From assembly GCF_013009555.1 (NCBI RefSeq), contig NZ_CP046176.1, positions 1,147,501 through 1,211,500 on the forward strand: 64,000 nucleotides of DNA. Reading direction: 5' to 3'. Below, piece after piece: positions 9,154 to 19,425 of the stretch. Origin of the DNA: Phocaeicola dorei (GTDB lineage: Bacteria > Bacteroidota > Bacteroidia > Bacteroidales > Bacteroidaceae). Position 1 is the first letter of the stretch. Each line of letters begins with the position of its first letter. The position numbers and the translations under genes are program-made. Below the pieces are notes generated by a model. It saw only the letters and a list, made by a program, of their open reading frames with translations. It did no database searches and was not told where the DNA came from.

Positions 9154-10287
9154 ATGAATAAGCTGTTCTTTTGGGTATGTGCAGTCCTTATGACTGCATG
9201 TGCTTCTCATAAAAATGATGAAGTCTTGACTGAGTCCGGTTTAAGTAAAAGTCGTTTTCAAACGGAGATAAATGGTGAAAAAACTGATCTGTTTATATTG
9301 AAGAATAAAAATAAGATGGAAGTTTGTATCACTAACTATGGCGGTCGTATTGTTTCTGTTATGGTTCCTGATAAGGACGGAATAATGAGGGATGTAGTAC
9401 TGGGCTTTGATTCCATACAGGATTATATCAAATATCCGTCGGATTTTGGAGCAAGTATAGGGCGTTATGCCAACCGTATAAATCAGGGACGTTTTTCATT
9501 AGATGGAATAATATATCAGTTACCTCAGAACAATTATGGTCATTGTTTGCATGGAGGCCCTCAAGGGTTCCAGTATCGTGTATATAAAGGTACTCAAATG
9601 AGTGATAGGGAAGTGAAGCTGACTTATTTGTCTAAAGACGGTGAAGAAGGGTTTCCCGGAAACTTGAATTGTACAATTACTATGAAATTGACAGATGATA
9701 ATGCTATTGACATTCAGTATGAGGCAGAAACGGATAAACCGACTGTTGTAAACATGACCAATCATTCTTATTTTAATTTAGATGGAGATCCGTCAAAAGA
9801 TAATTCTGATTATTTATTGACTTTGAACGCGGATTATTATACTCCTGTAGATAGTACTTTCATGACAACCGGAGAAATTCTTCCTGTTGAGGGTACTCCT
9901 ATGGATTTCAGATGTCCTACAGCTATAGGTGTTCGTATCAATCAAAACTTTGAACAATTGAAAAACGGAAATGGCATTGACCATAATTGGATACTAAATA
10001 CTAAAGGGGATATTCAGCAGGTTTGTGCCACATTAGAGTCATCAGTTACGGGTATTGTACTTGATGTTTATACTGACGAGCCGGGTATTCAGGTTTATTG
10101 TGGTAATTTTCTAGATGGGACATTGACGGGTAAAAAAAATACAATATATAATTTCCGCGCTTCTGTGTGCTTGGAAACGCAAAAATATCCCGATACACCT
10201 AATAAGGCAGACTGGCCTACGGCAGTATTAAGACCTGGAGAAAAATATGAAAGCCGCTGTATTTACAAGTTTTCGGTACATAAATAA
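9154..10287 (+). CDS. galM: Aldose 1-epimerase (galactose mutarotase), lipoprotein form
   Basis: Interconverts the alpha and beta anomers of aldoses such as galactose, glucose, xylose or arabinose. The N-terminus is a lipoprotein signal (MNKLFFWVCAVLMTACAS), so unlike E. coli GalM it is exported and lipid-anchored. Family motifs are clear: ITNYGGRIVSVMVPDKDG, GRYANRINQGRFSLDG, NYGHCLHGGPQGFQ (substrate His), NMTNHSYFNLDG (catalytic His), and a C-terminal TDEPGIQVYCGNFLDG containing the catalytic-type Glu-Pro region. The location 5 bp behind the GH2 gene suggests it processes the sugar that enzyme frees in the periplasm. A terminator follows. Confidence 0.93.
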   Translation: MNKLFFWVCAVLMTACASHKNDEVLTESGLSKSRFQTEINGEKTDLFILKNKNKMEVCITNYGGRIVSVMVPDKDGIMRDVVLGFDSIQDYIKYPSDFGASIGRYANRINQGRFSLDGIIYQLPQNNYGHCLHGGPQGFQYRVYKGTQMSDREVKLTYLSKDGEEGFPGNLNCTITMKLTDDNAIDIQYEAETDKPTVVNMTNHSYFNLDGDPSKDNSDYLLTLNADYYTPVDSTFMTTGEILPVEGTPMDFRCPTAIGVRINQNFEQLKNGNGIDHNWILNTKGDIQQVCATLESSVTGIVLDVYTDEPGIQVYCGNFLDGTLTGKKNTIYNFRASVCLETQKYPDTPNKADWPTAVLRPGEKYESRCIYKFSVHK

Positions 10288-10350
10288 TGCATGTTAAGGT
10301 AGAAGGAATTGTGGAATATAACTTGGGATAAATAAGATTCAGAGAGGAAG

Positions 10351-10400
10351 AGTCCTGAAAGAAGCGGTGAGGGCAAACACTGGTTCTTTTGGGACTTTTT
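10351..10400 (+). terminator. Terminator after galM
   Basis: A long hairpin: outer arms AGTCC/GGACT, then AAAGAA/TTCTTT, then CGGTG/CACTG, with a short mismatch between the first two. It is followed by TTTTT (about 10396-10400). Confidence 0.6.
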
Positions 10401-10411
10401 CCGGATAATTA

Positions 10412-10441
10412 TTGATATGGAGAATTTAATCTTTAATTTTG
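10412..10441 (+). promoter_or_regulatory. Promoter of the HTCS regulator gene
   Basis: TTG (10412-10414) and TAATTTTG (10434-10441) are separated by 19 bp, a good match to the Bacteroides primary sigma-factor promoter. The HTCS ATG follows at 10468, giving a leader of about 20 nt. A near-consensus promoter fits constitutive low-level expression of the sensor. Confidence 0.65.
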
Positions 10442-10467
10442 TACTCTCTAAACTAAATTGATATACT

Positions 10468-13400
10468 ATGAAAAGAATATTCATAATAGGACTTCTTTTT
10501 TTATATGCATTTACTCTTTACTCTCAAAGTAATATCCGATATTATTTCAAAACATTGGATATTCAAGACGGACTCTCGCAAAACACGGTGAACGCTATTT
10601 TGCAAGATAAACAAGGTTTCATGTGGTTTGGAACAAAAGATGGTTTGAATCGTTTTGATGGCCTGAGTTTTCGTATTTTCAAAAAAGAGAATTCTGCTTT
10701 AGGAAATAATTTTATCACTGCACTTCATGAGGATAAAGAAGGAAATATTTGGGTTGGAACAGATGCAGGCGTTTATGTGTATAATCCTTTATTAGAAGAC
10801 TTTACAGTATTTGATAGAGTTAGTGACACAGGTGATATGATTAGTCGTGCTGTGACTCGTATTGAAAGTGATGAAGATAGTGATATATGGATTTCCGTGG
10901 ATTATCAAGGATTGTTTCATTTTGATCGTGTGCAAGATCGGTTAATTAATTGTCTGCATAGAGATAAGCGTAAGAACCAATTGGCCAATGTTACGCGTTT
11001 TTGGTTTGAGGAAAAACTATGTTGGGTCAGTTTATATGACGACAACCTATATTATACAAAAGATAATTTTAAGACATTGTTTCCCTTTCAGGATTCTGAA
11101 GGAAAAGAGCCTTTTAAAGATGATATCATTAATACTTGGATTATGGGTCCCCATAATTGTTGGTATATCGGTTCTTCTAATGGTTTGACTGAAATTAATC
11201 TGACAACAGGGCGGGTAAGGCGTTTGTTGAATTATTATGTGCGTGATTTAGGCTTTAAATCGGATAAGGAATTATGGGTAGGTACGGAGTCGGGGCTATA
11301 TATTTATGATTTGGAAAAAGGTGAAATAGCTCATCTCACTGTTTCAAACGGGAATGATTCTTATGCTTTAGCCGATAATGCTATTTATTCTATATGCCGT
11401 GATAATGAGGGAGGAATGTGGATCGGATCTTATTTTGGCGGGGTCAATTACTATCCGCGTCAATGGACTTATTTTGAAAAATTCTACCCTCGTGATGATA
11501 TTAAAAATTTTGGGCGTAGGGTACGTGAATTCTGTGAAAGTAATGATGGTACTGTTTGGATTGGTACTGAAGATAAGGGATTATTTCATTTTTATCCGGA
11601 AAGTGGAAAGATTGAAAAATTCTCACATCCTTCTATTTATCAAAATGTTCATGGTTTATGTTTGGACGGTGATGATTTGTGGGTAGGCACTTTTTCCGGA
11701 GGTTTAAGCCGTATTGATTTGCTTACGAAGCAAGTAAGACACTATCAAAAAGGTATAAGCCCAAATTCTTTGGATGCCAATAATGTATTCTCTATTTGTA
11801 AAACTACATCTGGTGACTTATGGATTGGCACTACATCTGGATTGCTGCGATATAATCGTGATACAGATGACTTTACTAGGATGCCGGAACTAGCTAATAT
11901 GTTTGTTTATAAAATATTGGAGGATTTTAATGGGAATTTGTGGCTGGCAACTTATTCTAACGGTGTTTTTCGTTATGATGTGAATAAGAAAGAATGGAAG
12001 AATTTTATTTTTCACAAGAACGATTCCACTTCATTACCTTATGATAAAGTAATCAGTATTTGTGAAGATAGTCGTAAGCGGTTATGGTTTATGACACAAG
12101 GGGCGGGTTTTTGCCGTTTTAATCCGGAAAATGAAAGCTTTACTCGTTTTGATATGTCGAAAGGTTTTCCTAGTAATATCATTTATCGGATGGTAGAGGA
12201 TAATCGGGGGAATTTATGGTTGACAACTAATAATGGTTTGGTTTGTTTCAATCCGGAAACAGATGATAAACGAGTTTATACTACAGCAAACGGATTGCTA
12301 AGTAACCAGTTTAATTATCAGTCTGGGTATAAAGATAAGATGGGACGTATCTATTTAGGTAGTATAAATGGTTTTATCACTTTTGATCCATCTACTTTTG
12401 TAGAAAATACTTTTGTTCCACCAGTTGTCATTACAGATTTCTTCTTATTCAATAAACGAATGCAGATCGGCAGTAAGGATTCTCCATTGAAAGAAAGCAT
12501 CGTCTTTTCTGATGAGGTCGAGTTAGAATCTGATCAAAATTCTTTTTCATTGCATGCGGCGGCATTAGGTTATCAGGCACCGGAAATGAATCAATTGGTT
12601 TATAAAATGGAAGGATTTGATAAAGAGTGGTATAATGTAGGGCGGAATTCGGTAATCAATTATTCCAATTTACCATATGGAACTTATATTTTCCATTTAA
12701 GAGGATCGAATAGTGACGGAAAATGGAATGAAAAAGAGCGTATATTGAAGATTCATATTTTACCTCCGTTTTATTTATCAGGGTGGGCCTATTTTATTTA
12801 TTTGCTATTAGGAATTCTGTCTGTGGTAGGTATCATTTATTATTTCCGGAAAAGGAATGAGCAGAAACACCAACAGGCCATGGAGAAATTCGAACGGGAA
12901 AAGGAACGCGAACTCTATACTGCAAAAATAGATTTCTTTACGAATGTGGCGCATGAGATTCGTACTCCTTTGACATTAATCAAAAGTCCGCTTGAAAATG
13001 TGCTTGTTTCTCCGAATGTATCTGCAGATATCCGTGATGATTTGGAAATAATGAATCTGAATACTACCCGTTTACTGGATTTGGTTAATCAGTTACTTGA
13101 TTTCAGAAAGACTGAAACACGTGGGTTTCAACTGAATTTTGTAGAGTGTAATATTTCGGATATATTACAGCAGATTTATATGCGGTTTACTCCATTGGCA
13201 CGGCAAAAGAAATTGGAATTTGTTATTGAATGTTCGGAATCTATCTATGCGTCGATAGATCGTGAGGCGTTGACTAAGATAATTAGTAATCTGTTTACTA
13301 ATGCCATTAAATATTCTGAAACTTATATTCATGTCCGGTTGTGGATGGAGGATACTTGTTGGTTCTTGTCTGTCTGTAACGATGGCAATGTAATTCCTAT

Positions 13401-14418
13401 GGAAATGCGTGAAGAGATTTTTAAGCCTTTCATACAGTATAAGGACGGATTTTCCCGTAAGGTTTCGGGTACGGGAATTGGTTTGGCATTGGCAAGATCT
13501 TTAGCTGAGTTGCATGAAGGGAACTTAATTATGGATGATTCACAAAAGCAGAATTGTTTTATTCTTTCATTGCCAGTAAAGCATGAACATACTATTGCCA
13601 TTTCGAAGAGTGAGATTAAGTTGAAAGAGGATCCGAAAGAAGAGGATCCGGGACAATTGCAACAGAAGCCGCGTTACACTGTATTGATTGTGGAGGATAA
13701 TGTTGAAATGTTGGCTTTTGTTGTCAGACAATTGTCACCTGTTTATCAAATATTGACTGCAACTAACGGAGTGGAGGCCTTAAAGGTGTTGGAGGGGCAT
13801 ACAGTGAACTTAATAGTATCGGATATAATGATGCCCGAAATGGATGGGTTGGAATTATGTGACCGTATAAAATCAGACTTGGATTACAGTCATATTCCTA
13901 TTGTACTGTTGACGGCTAAGACCACTTTACAATCAAAAATAGATGGTTTGAAATCTGGAGCGGATGCTTATATTGAAAAGCCGTTTTCTGTGGAGTATTT
14001 GAAAGTGTCTGTTGCCAATTTATTAAGTAATCATGAAAAGCTGCATGCGGCTTTTGCACATTCACCGTTTATACAGACCAATTCTATGGCTATGACGAAA
14101 GCGGATGAAACTTTTTTGAAAACCTTGAATGAAGTGATTGTTGCCAATATGCAAAATCCGGACTTCTGTCTGGACGATATGGCGAGTTTGCTTAATATGA
14201 GCCGTTCCAGTTTGAACCGCAAAATAAAAGGAGTCTTGGACATGACCCCTAATGACTATATCCGTTTAGAGAGATTGAAAAAAGCTGCTCAATTATTAAG
14301 GGAAGGAGAATGTAAGGTAAATGAAGTATGTTATATGGTTGGCTTCAATACTCCTTCTTATTTTACTAAATGTTTTCAGAAGCAATTTGGTATTTTACCA
14401 AAAGATTTTGTGAAATGA
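10468..14418 (+). CDS. Hybrid two-component system sensor/regulator (HTCS) of the PUL
   Basis: A one-protein sensor and transcription activator, 1316 aa, that detects a glycan fragment in the periplasm and switches on the neighbouring PUL. Order of parts: signal sequence (residues 1-20); about 700 residues of beta-propeller Reg_prop repeats (QDKQGFMWFGTKDGLNRFDG and many similar blades); a Y_Y_Y domain (LPYGTYIFHLRGSNSDGKW); one membrane helix near 770-793; a histidine kinase with phospho-acceptor in NVAHEIRTPLTLIKSP (His about 829) and an ATPase domain (ISNLFTNAIKYSE, GTGIGLALARSLAELHEG); a receiver domain (VSDIMMPEMDG, Asp about 1119); and a C-terminal AraC-type helix-turn-helix. All key residues are present. 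It sits between the galM gene and the susC/susD pair that it probably controls. Confidence 0.97.
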   Translation: MKRIFIIGLLFLYAFTLYSQSNIRYYFKTLDIQDGLSQNTVNAILQDKQGFMWFGTKDGLNRFDGLSFRIFKKENSALGNNFITALHEDKEGNIWVGTDAGVYVYNPLLEDFTVFDRVSDTGDMISRAVTRIESDEDSDIWISVDYQGLFHFDRVQDRLINCLHRDKRKNQLANVTRFWFEEKLCWVSLYDDNLYYTKDNFKTLFPFQDSEGKEPFKDDIINTWIMGPHNCWYIGSSNGLTEINLTTGRVRRLLNYYVRDLGFKSDKELWVGTESGLYIYDLEKGEIAHLTVSNGNDSYALADNAIYSICRDNEGGMWIGSYFGGVNYYPRQWTYFEKFYPRDDIKNFGRRVREFCESNDGTVWIGTEDKGLFHFYPESGKIEKFSHPSIYQNVHGLCLDGDDLWVGTFSGGLSRIDLLTKQVRHYQKGISPNSLDANNVFSICKTTSGDLWIGTTSGLLRYNRDTDDFTRMPELANMFVYKILEDFNGNLWLATYSNGVFRYDVNKKEWKNFIFHKNDSTSLPYDKVISICEDSRKRLWFMTQGAGFCRFNPENESFTRFDMSKGFPSNIIYRMVEDNRGNLWLTTNNGLVCFNPETDDKRVYTTANGLLSNQFNYQSGYKDKMGRIYLGSINGFITFDPSTFVENTFVPPVVITDFFLFNKRMQIGSKDSPLKESIVFSDEVELESDQNSFSLHAAALGYQAPEMNQLVYKMEGFDKEWYNVGRNSVINYSNLPYGTYIFHLRGSNSDGKWNEKERILKIHILPPFYLSGWAYFIYLLLGILSVVGIIYYFRKRNEQKHQQAMEKFEREKERELYTAKIDFFTNVAHEIRTPLTLIKSPLENVLVSPNVSADIRDDLEIMNLNTTRLLDLVNQLLDFRKTETRGFQLNFVECNISDILQQIYMRFTPLARQKKLEFVIECSESIYASIDREALTKIISNLFTNAIKYSETYIHVRLWMEDTCWFLSVCNDGNVIPMEMREEIFKPFIQYKDGFSRKVSGTGIGLALARSLAELHEGNLIMDDSQKQNCFILSLPVKHEHTIAISKSEIKLKEDPKEEDPGQLQQKPRYTVLIVEDNVEMLAFVVRQLSPVYQILTATNGVEALKVLEGHTVNLIVSDIMMPEMDGLELCDRIKSDLDYSHIPIVLLTAKTTLQSKIDGLKSGADAYIEKPFSVEYLKVSVANLLSNHEKLHAAFAHSPFIQTNSMAMTKADETFLKTLNEVIVANMQNPDFCLDDMASLLNMSRSSLNRKIKGVLDMTPNDYIRLERLKKAAQLLREGECKVNEVCYMVGFNTPSYFTKCFQKQFGILPKDFVK

Positions 14419-14452
14419 TTTTTTTCGGAGCATGAAATAGAATAATAGAACT

Positions 14453-14487
14453 AATCGCCCTCAGGAACTATTCTGAGGGCGATTTTT
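14453..14487 (+). terminator. Terminator after the HTCS gene
   Basis: Perfect 12-bp stem (AATCGCCCTCAG, 14453-14464, with its complement at 14473-14484), 8-nt loop, followed by TTT. It separates the regulator from the susC operon. Confidence 0.85.
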
Positions 14488-14544
14488 GAATGTATTATTC
14501 TATTAATTGGTTGAATAGTTCTAGCACATCCGGGGAGTTTGGAA

Positions 14545-14552
14545 TACATTTG
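14545..14552 (+). promoter_or_regulatory. Candidate -7 element for the susC operon
   Basis: TACATTTG matches TAnnTTTG and lies about 184 bp upstream of the susC ATG. No -33 element is seen, which fits a promoter needing the HTCS activator. The long untranslated leader (about 14560-14735) holds no ORF and no hairpin I would name. Confidence 0.4.
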
Positions 14553-14735
14553 CATCACAAAAAGTTGAGAATATGATTCATGTAATACTGTGAAAAAAGA
14601 AATGCCTATGACATAACAAGAATGTGACCTTCAAATTCTATCTGTTGTATGTATATTTATGATACATACTTGTGGATTAATTAAAAAGCGGAACTGAAAT
14701 CTCCGCACAATTTTACAAATCTAATTCTATAAAAA

Positions 14736-17735
14736 ATGATTAAAAAATTATTAGTCTTCTTTCTGACTATTTTTACGATGACTGCTTATGCGCAGAACAT
14801 AACAATGACCGGAACCGTAGTAGACACAGACAACCTGCCTTTAATTGGTGTGAATGTGGTTATTAAGGGTGCTTCTACCGGTACTACTACTGATTTGGAT
14901 GGTAAGTTTACTCTTACTGGAGAAAATGGACAAACATTGGTTTTCTCATATATAGGGATGACCCTCCAAGAGATTGTTTACAAGGGAAAACCTTTGCATG
15001 TGATAATGAAGGATGATTCCAAGGCTTTGGAAGAGGTGGTTATAATTGGTTATCAGACTGTGAAGAAATCTGATCTGACGGGTGCAGTAGCAGTAGTTGA
15101 TACCAAAGAGATGAAAAAAAGCTCAGCTGGAACACTTGTCAGTCAGATGCAGGGGCTTGCTACAGGTGTAAACGTTCGTAGTAGTGGTAGAGCAGGTGAG
15201 GATGCTTCTATTCAAATTCGTGGTGTGGGTTCATTAAGTAATAATGCTCCGTTGTGGGTGGTCGATGGGATGATAACTGATCCGGGAGTTGACTTTAATC
15301 CGGCTGACGTTGAATCTATTCAGATCTTGAAAGATGCTTCCGCTGCCGCTATATATGGTTCTCGTGCTGCTAATGGGGTGATTATTGTTACTACTAAGAA
15401 AGGGGTGAGTGGTCCTATGAAGGTGAATGTAAGTGTGAAAGAAACATTGGAATGGAGTCCGAAGTTTGATTTGATGAATGCGGCAGAGTACATTAAATAT
15501 AATGATATAGCTTATAAAGAAGCGATAAAAGATGGTATAGCCTCCATAACAACAACTCAGAAGCATTCCGAATATGATACCAATTGGCAGGATGAGGTAT
15601 TGAAGACAGCTTTGGTACAGGATTATAATGTATCTTTATCCGGTGGTGGAGATTCGGGTAGTTATTTTGTTTCAGCTGGTTACTATAATAATGATGGTGT
15701 ATCTTATGGAAATACATTTGATCGTTATAGTTTCCGTGTTAACACACAGGGGAAAAAAGGTTGGTTTTCATTCGGTGAGAACTTGGCCTACTCATTAACT
15801 AATACAGATCCGAACCAGACAAATACTTATAATGACTTTTTACGTATGATGCCTACTATTCCGGTTTATGATGAGAATAATCCAGGTGGTTATGGATATG
15901 GAGATGCGGCTAAATATAATACTTTCGGTGTAAATCCCATTGCACGTGAAAATTTGGAAAAACGCCATATGAGACAAAATCGTCTGAATGGTTCATTGTG
16001 GTTGGAGTTCAAACCTTTCGAGTTTCTTTCTTATAAGTTCAATGGGGGCGTTGACTTGTATTTCTATGAAAATTCATGGTTTCGTGGTGAAGGTAATTGG
16101 CAACAAAATCAGGAATATCGTGATCCGGAGAGCCAGAAAGCACGTGATAATACTTATAATATGCTGATTGAACACACGTTGAATTTTAACAAGGATTTTG
16201 GAAAACATCATGTCGATGCAGTATTAGGTACTACTTACCAACATCATGAGTGGGAGGGGTTATGGGCTTCCCGCCTTAATTTTCCTATGTTAGGTAATGG
16301 TGATTATCTGACAGTGTTAAATGCTGGACAAAGTAACCAACAGAACACTAATAGTATTAGTGAGAATGCCATGATCTCTTATTTGGGACGTGTTAATTAT
16401 ATTTATGATGACAAATATTATCTGACAGCTACTTTCCGTCGGGATGGTACTTCTCGTTTAGCTAAGGAAAATCGCTGGGGTAATTTTCCTTCTGTTTCTG
16501 CTGCCTGGAGAATTTCTAAGGAAAGTTTCTTTAAGGTACCTTGGATTGATGATTTGAAGATCAGGGGAAATTGGGGGCGTTTGGGTAATGCTTCTATCGG
16601 TGATTGGGATTATGTTGGTACTATTAATCAAAGCATTGTGACGGTATTTGGTGGAGCTATTGTACCTGGAGCCACTCAAGTAAAATTAGTGAATACCAAT
16701 CTTGTTTGGGAAACCAAAGAAACTGTAAATATTGGTTTTGACGCTAGTTTTCTCAATTCACGTTTGACTTTCAGTGCCGAGTATTATCATTCAAAAACTA
16801 AGGATGTTTTGACGGAAATGCCTATTGCCATCTCTACCGGTAATCAAGAAGGGGCACCTAAAGCAAATGCGGCTAGTTTGCGCAATCGTGGATTTGAATT
16901 GAGCTTGGGGTGGAAAGATCAAGTTTCAGATTTCAAATATGGTGCATTGTTGAATATTACAACTTTGAGTAATAAAGTATTAAGTTTAGGATATGAAAAA
17001 CCTTTTATTGATTCAGGTCAGGCAAGAACGAGATTGAATGGTCCGTTGGCAGAATTCTTTTTGTATAAAACCGATGGGATTTTTAAAACACAAGAACAAA
17101 TAGATAATTATGTAACTCCTGATGGCGAACCTATTATGATTTCCGGGAAACGTCCGCAATTAGGTGATGTGAAATATATTGATACGGATAATAATGGACA
17201 GATTACGGCGGATGACCGTCAATTTTGCGGAAGTCCGTGGGCAAAGATGCAAATGTCATTGGTCTTGAATGCTGAATGGAAAGACTTTGATTTCAGTATG
17301 ATGTGGAATGGGCAATTTGGTAATAAAATTTATAATGTATCCAAATGGCAAGGACGTTTGTTCTCGGACAATTCCAATTATCTTCGCTTCAAGAAGGGAG
17401 AAGAACCTTATCAGGTAAATCAGAATTCTGATACGCCACGTATAATTTATGGTGACCAACGTAATTCATGGGATGCGGATCGTTTCCTTGAAAACGGTTC
17501 TTATTTCAGACTGAAAAATATTTCTATCGGATACAATCTTAAAAAGGAATGGTTGAAGAATTTGGGTATTGACAAACTTCGTTTTTATGCTACCGGTAGT
17601 AATCTGCTCACTTTTACAGGCTATTCCGGGCTTGATCCTGATTTTATAAACACTAATATTTGGAATAGTGGAACGGATAGTTTTTCATATCCTAATACTC
17701 GTTCTGTTATGTTTGGCTTGGATTTGACCTTTTAA
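14736..17735 (+). CDS. SusC-like TonB-dependent glycan transporter
   Basis: Outer-membrane channel that imports oligosaccharides with the SusD protein encoded next. It is complete at 999 aa. A signal peptide (MIKKLLVFFLTIFTMTAYAQ) leads to an N-terminal carboxypeptidase-regulatory-like domain (GTVVDTDNLPLIGVNVVIKG), a TonB-box-like segment (ALEEVVIIGYQTVKKSDLTG), and a plug domain (IQIRGVGSLSNNAPLWVVDG, ILKDASAAAIYGSRAANG). A long beta-barrel follows, ending SVMFGLDLTF. It is the first gene of the transport and degradation operon behind the HTCS gene. The gap to susD is 21 bp. Confidence 0.96.
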   Translation: MIKKLLVFFLTIFTMTAYAQNITMTGTVVDTDNLPLIGVNVVIKGASTGTTTDLDGKFTLTGENGQTLVFSYIGMTLQEIVYKGKPLHVIMKDDSKALEEVVIIGYQTVKKSDLTGAVAVVDTKEMKKSSAGTLVSQMQGLATGVNVRSSGRAGEDASIQIRGVGSLSNNAPLWVVDGMITDPGVDFNPADVESIQILKDASAAAIYGSRAANGVIIVTTKKGVSGPMKVNVSVKETLEWSPKFDLMNAAEYIKYNDIAYKEAIKDGIASITTTQKHSEYDTNWQDEVLKTALVQDYNVSLSGGGDSGSYFVSAGYYNNDGVSYGNTFDRYSFRVNTQGKKGWFSFGENLAYSLTNTDPNQTNTYNDFLRMMPTIPVYDENNPGGYGYGDAAKYNTFGVNPIARENLEKRHMRQNRLNGSLWLEFKPFEFLSYKFNGGVDLYFYENSWFRGEGNWQQNQEYRDPESQKARDNTYNMLIEHTLNFNKDFGKHHVDAVLGTTYQHHEWEGLWASRLNFPMLGNGDYLTVLNAGQSNQQNTNSISENAMISYLGRVNYIYDDKYYLTATFRRDGTSRLAKENRWGNFPSVSAAWRISKESFFKVPWIDDLKIRGNWGRLGNASIGDWDYVGTINQSIVTVFGGAIVPGATQVKLVNTNLVWETKETVNIGFDASFLNSRLTFSAEYYHSKTKDVLTEMPIAISTGNQEGAPKANAASLRNRGFELSLGWKDQVSDFKYGALLNITTLSNKVLSLGYEKPFIDSGQARTRLNGPLAEFFLYKTDGIFKTQEQIDNYVTPDGEPIMISGKRPQLGDVKYIDTDNNGQITADDRQFCGSPWAKMQMSLVLNAEWKDFDFSMMWNGQFGNKIYNVSKWQGRLFSDNSNYLRFKKGEEPYQVNQNSDTPRIIYGDQRNSWDADRFLENGSYFRLKNISIGYNLKKEWLKNLGIDKLRFYATGSNLLTFTGYSGLDPDFINTNIWNSGTDSFSYPNTRSVMFGLDLTF

Positions 17736-17756
17736 CTTATAAATTAGTATACTGAT

Positions 17757-19346
17757 ATGAAGAAAATATATAGATTTTTATTTGCTGGTGTCTTGGCTTT
17801 GTGTGCTACCGGATGCAGCTCAAGTTTATTGGATATAGAAAATCCGAATGAAGTAACCAATACTACTTTTTGGAAATCGGCGGATGATGCAAAAGCTGGA
17901 GTAAATGCTTGTTACAGTTTCTTATATAAAGAAGGGACTTGGATGCGTTGGTTGTCTTTTCGTTACGATCTGTCATCAGATGAAGGATGGAGTTCGTCTC
18001 CTTGGATAGAATTAGGTGACTGGACGCGTTTTCTTTATAATAATTATGATTTCTATGAGGGTAATAAGGTACATTGGGAGCATTTTTATGTAGGGATCTT
18101 TCGTTGTAATCAGGTTTTGGCTAATGTGCCTGCGATTGAAATGGATGAGGTTCAAAAGAACCAACTTTTAGCACAGGCTTCCTTTTTGCGTGCTCTGTGG
18201 TATTTTCAGATAAATCTTTTGTGGGAGAAAGGGACATTAGTTCTTGAACCTCAAAATGCTGATTACATACCTAAGGACGCTTCAGAACAGGAAATTTGGG
18301 ATCAGATAGAAAAAGACCTTACGTTTGCAATGGAGAATTTGCCGGAGGCATGGGATGCGGCAGATTTAGGCAGAGCGACAAAAGGTGCTGCTAAAGCTTT
18401 GTTGGGCAAGGCTTATATGCAACAACATAAATATGATAGGGCCAAAGAACAGTTGCAATGGCTGATTGATAGGGAAGGCTCTTTGTATGGTTTGCTTGAT
18501 AACCGTGAAGACAATTTTACCGATTTGAATGAAAATAATCAGGAGGGAATATTTGAAATTCAGTTTGATGATCAAAATAAGGGGGGCACAGGCAATGATG
18601 CCAGTATGGCCTTTGGTTTCCAGCGTACTCAGTTTTATGCACCCGGTGGCACTCATGGTACGGGTTGGGGCGATGGTAAAGCGCGTCGTTGGCTAGTAGA
18701 TGAGTTCTTGAAAGAGAGAAGGGTTGATGGCAGAAATGACTTGCGTTTATACAATAGTATTCTTTATAAACATTTTGGAGATGATTTTCCTGATCAGTCA
18801 AAAAAATACTATGCCAATGAAGATGCGTCACAATGGTTTGATGAGTGGGGACAGGATACAGAGGATTGTTATATTCGCAAATACAATACTTCTTACTATC
18901 GTGAACGTGAAGACTATTTCGCACGTAATAATTATCGTATTATGCGGTATGCTGATGTTTTATTGAGTTATGCGGAGTGTTTGGTTGAAACTGGAACTTC
19001 GGCTTCTGATGCGGCTGTTTATGTTGATAAGGTAAGAGAACGTGCAGGGTTATCCAAACTGAAAGATAGTCGGTGGAAGGATTGTTTAAGTTCAAAGGAG
19101 GTCTTTATCAAACGTCTTCAGATGGAACGTGCTTTGGAACTTTGTTTCGAAGGCTGGCGTTGGGCGGATTTGAAGCGCTGGGGATTGCTTGATTCACAGG
19201 CTGGTATTGACGAGCTGAAAGCTCGTGACAAGGACTTCAACAATTTTGTGATTGGCAAACACAAACGTATGCCTATCCCTACATCGGAAGTTGAAATCAG
19301 TAAGATTGATGATGTTCCTCAACTAACTCAGAATCCTAATTATTAA
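17757..19346 (+). CDS. SusD-like glycan-binding lipoprotein
   Basis: Surface lipoprotein that forms the lid of the SusC channel and binds the glycan. Its lipoprotein signal is MKKIYRFLFAGVLALCATGC, followed by SSSLLDIENPNEVTNTTFWKS, where the F/Y-W-K-S pattern is typical of the family. Tetratricopeptide-like helices are seen (AQASFLRALWYFQINLLW; AAKALLGKAYMQQHKYDRAK). The C-terminal SusD_RagB region includes NYRIMRYADVLLSYAECLVE, ERALELCFEGWRWADLKRWG and MPIPTSEVEISKI. At 529 aa it is normal length. It is paired with the upstream SusC. Confidence 0.96.
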   Translation: MKKIYRFLFAGVLALCATGCSSSLLDIENPNEVTNTTFWKSADDAKAGVNACYSFLYKEGTWMRWLSFRYDLSSDEGWSSSPWIELGDWTRFLYNNYDFYEGNKVHWEHFYVGIFRCNQVLANVPAIEMDEVQKNQLLAQASFLRALWYFQINLLWEKGTLVLEPQNADYIPKDASEQEIWDQIEKDLTFAMENLPEAWDAADLGRATKGAAKALLGKAYMQQHKYDRAKEQLQWLIDREGSLYGLLDNREDNFTDLNENNQEGIFEIQFDDQNKGGTGNDASMAFGFQRTQFYAPGGTHGTGWGDGKARRWLVDEFLKERRVDGRNDLRLYNSILYKHFGDDFPDQSKKYYANEDASQWFDEWGQDTEDCYIRKYNTSYYREREDYFARNNYRIMRYADVLLSYAECLVETGTSASDAAVYVDKVRERAGLSKLKDSRWKDCLSSKEVFIKRLQMERALELCFEGWRWADLKRWGLLDSQAGIDELKARDKDFNNFVIGKHKRMPIPTSEVEISKIDDVPQLTQNPNY

Positions 19347-19354
19347 TAAAAAAG

Positions 19355-19407
19355 AAAGACTGTGTCGGAGTGTTTTTTCTTTTTATAATACTTCCGGCAT
19401 AGTCTTT
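19355..19407 (+). terminator. Hairpin between susD and the GH43 genes (possible attenuator)
   Basis: Arms at 19355-19371 and 19390-19407 pair over about 16 positions, including several G-T pairs (AAAGACTGTGTCGGA with TCCGGCATAGTCTTT). A short T-containing run follows. As it stands inside the PUL it may lower expression of the downstream enzymes relative to susCD rather than end transcription; this is inference. Confidence 0.45.
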
Positions 19408-19425
19408 ATTTAACTAGTATCATTT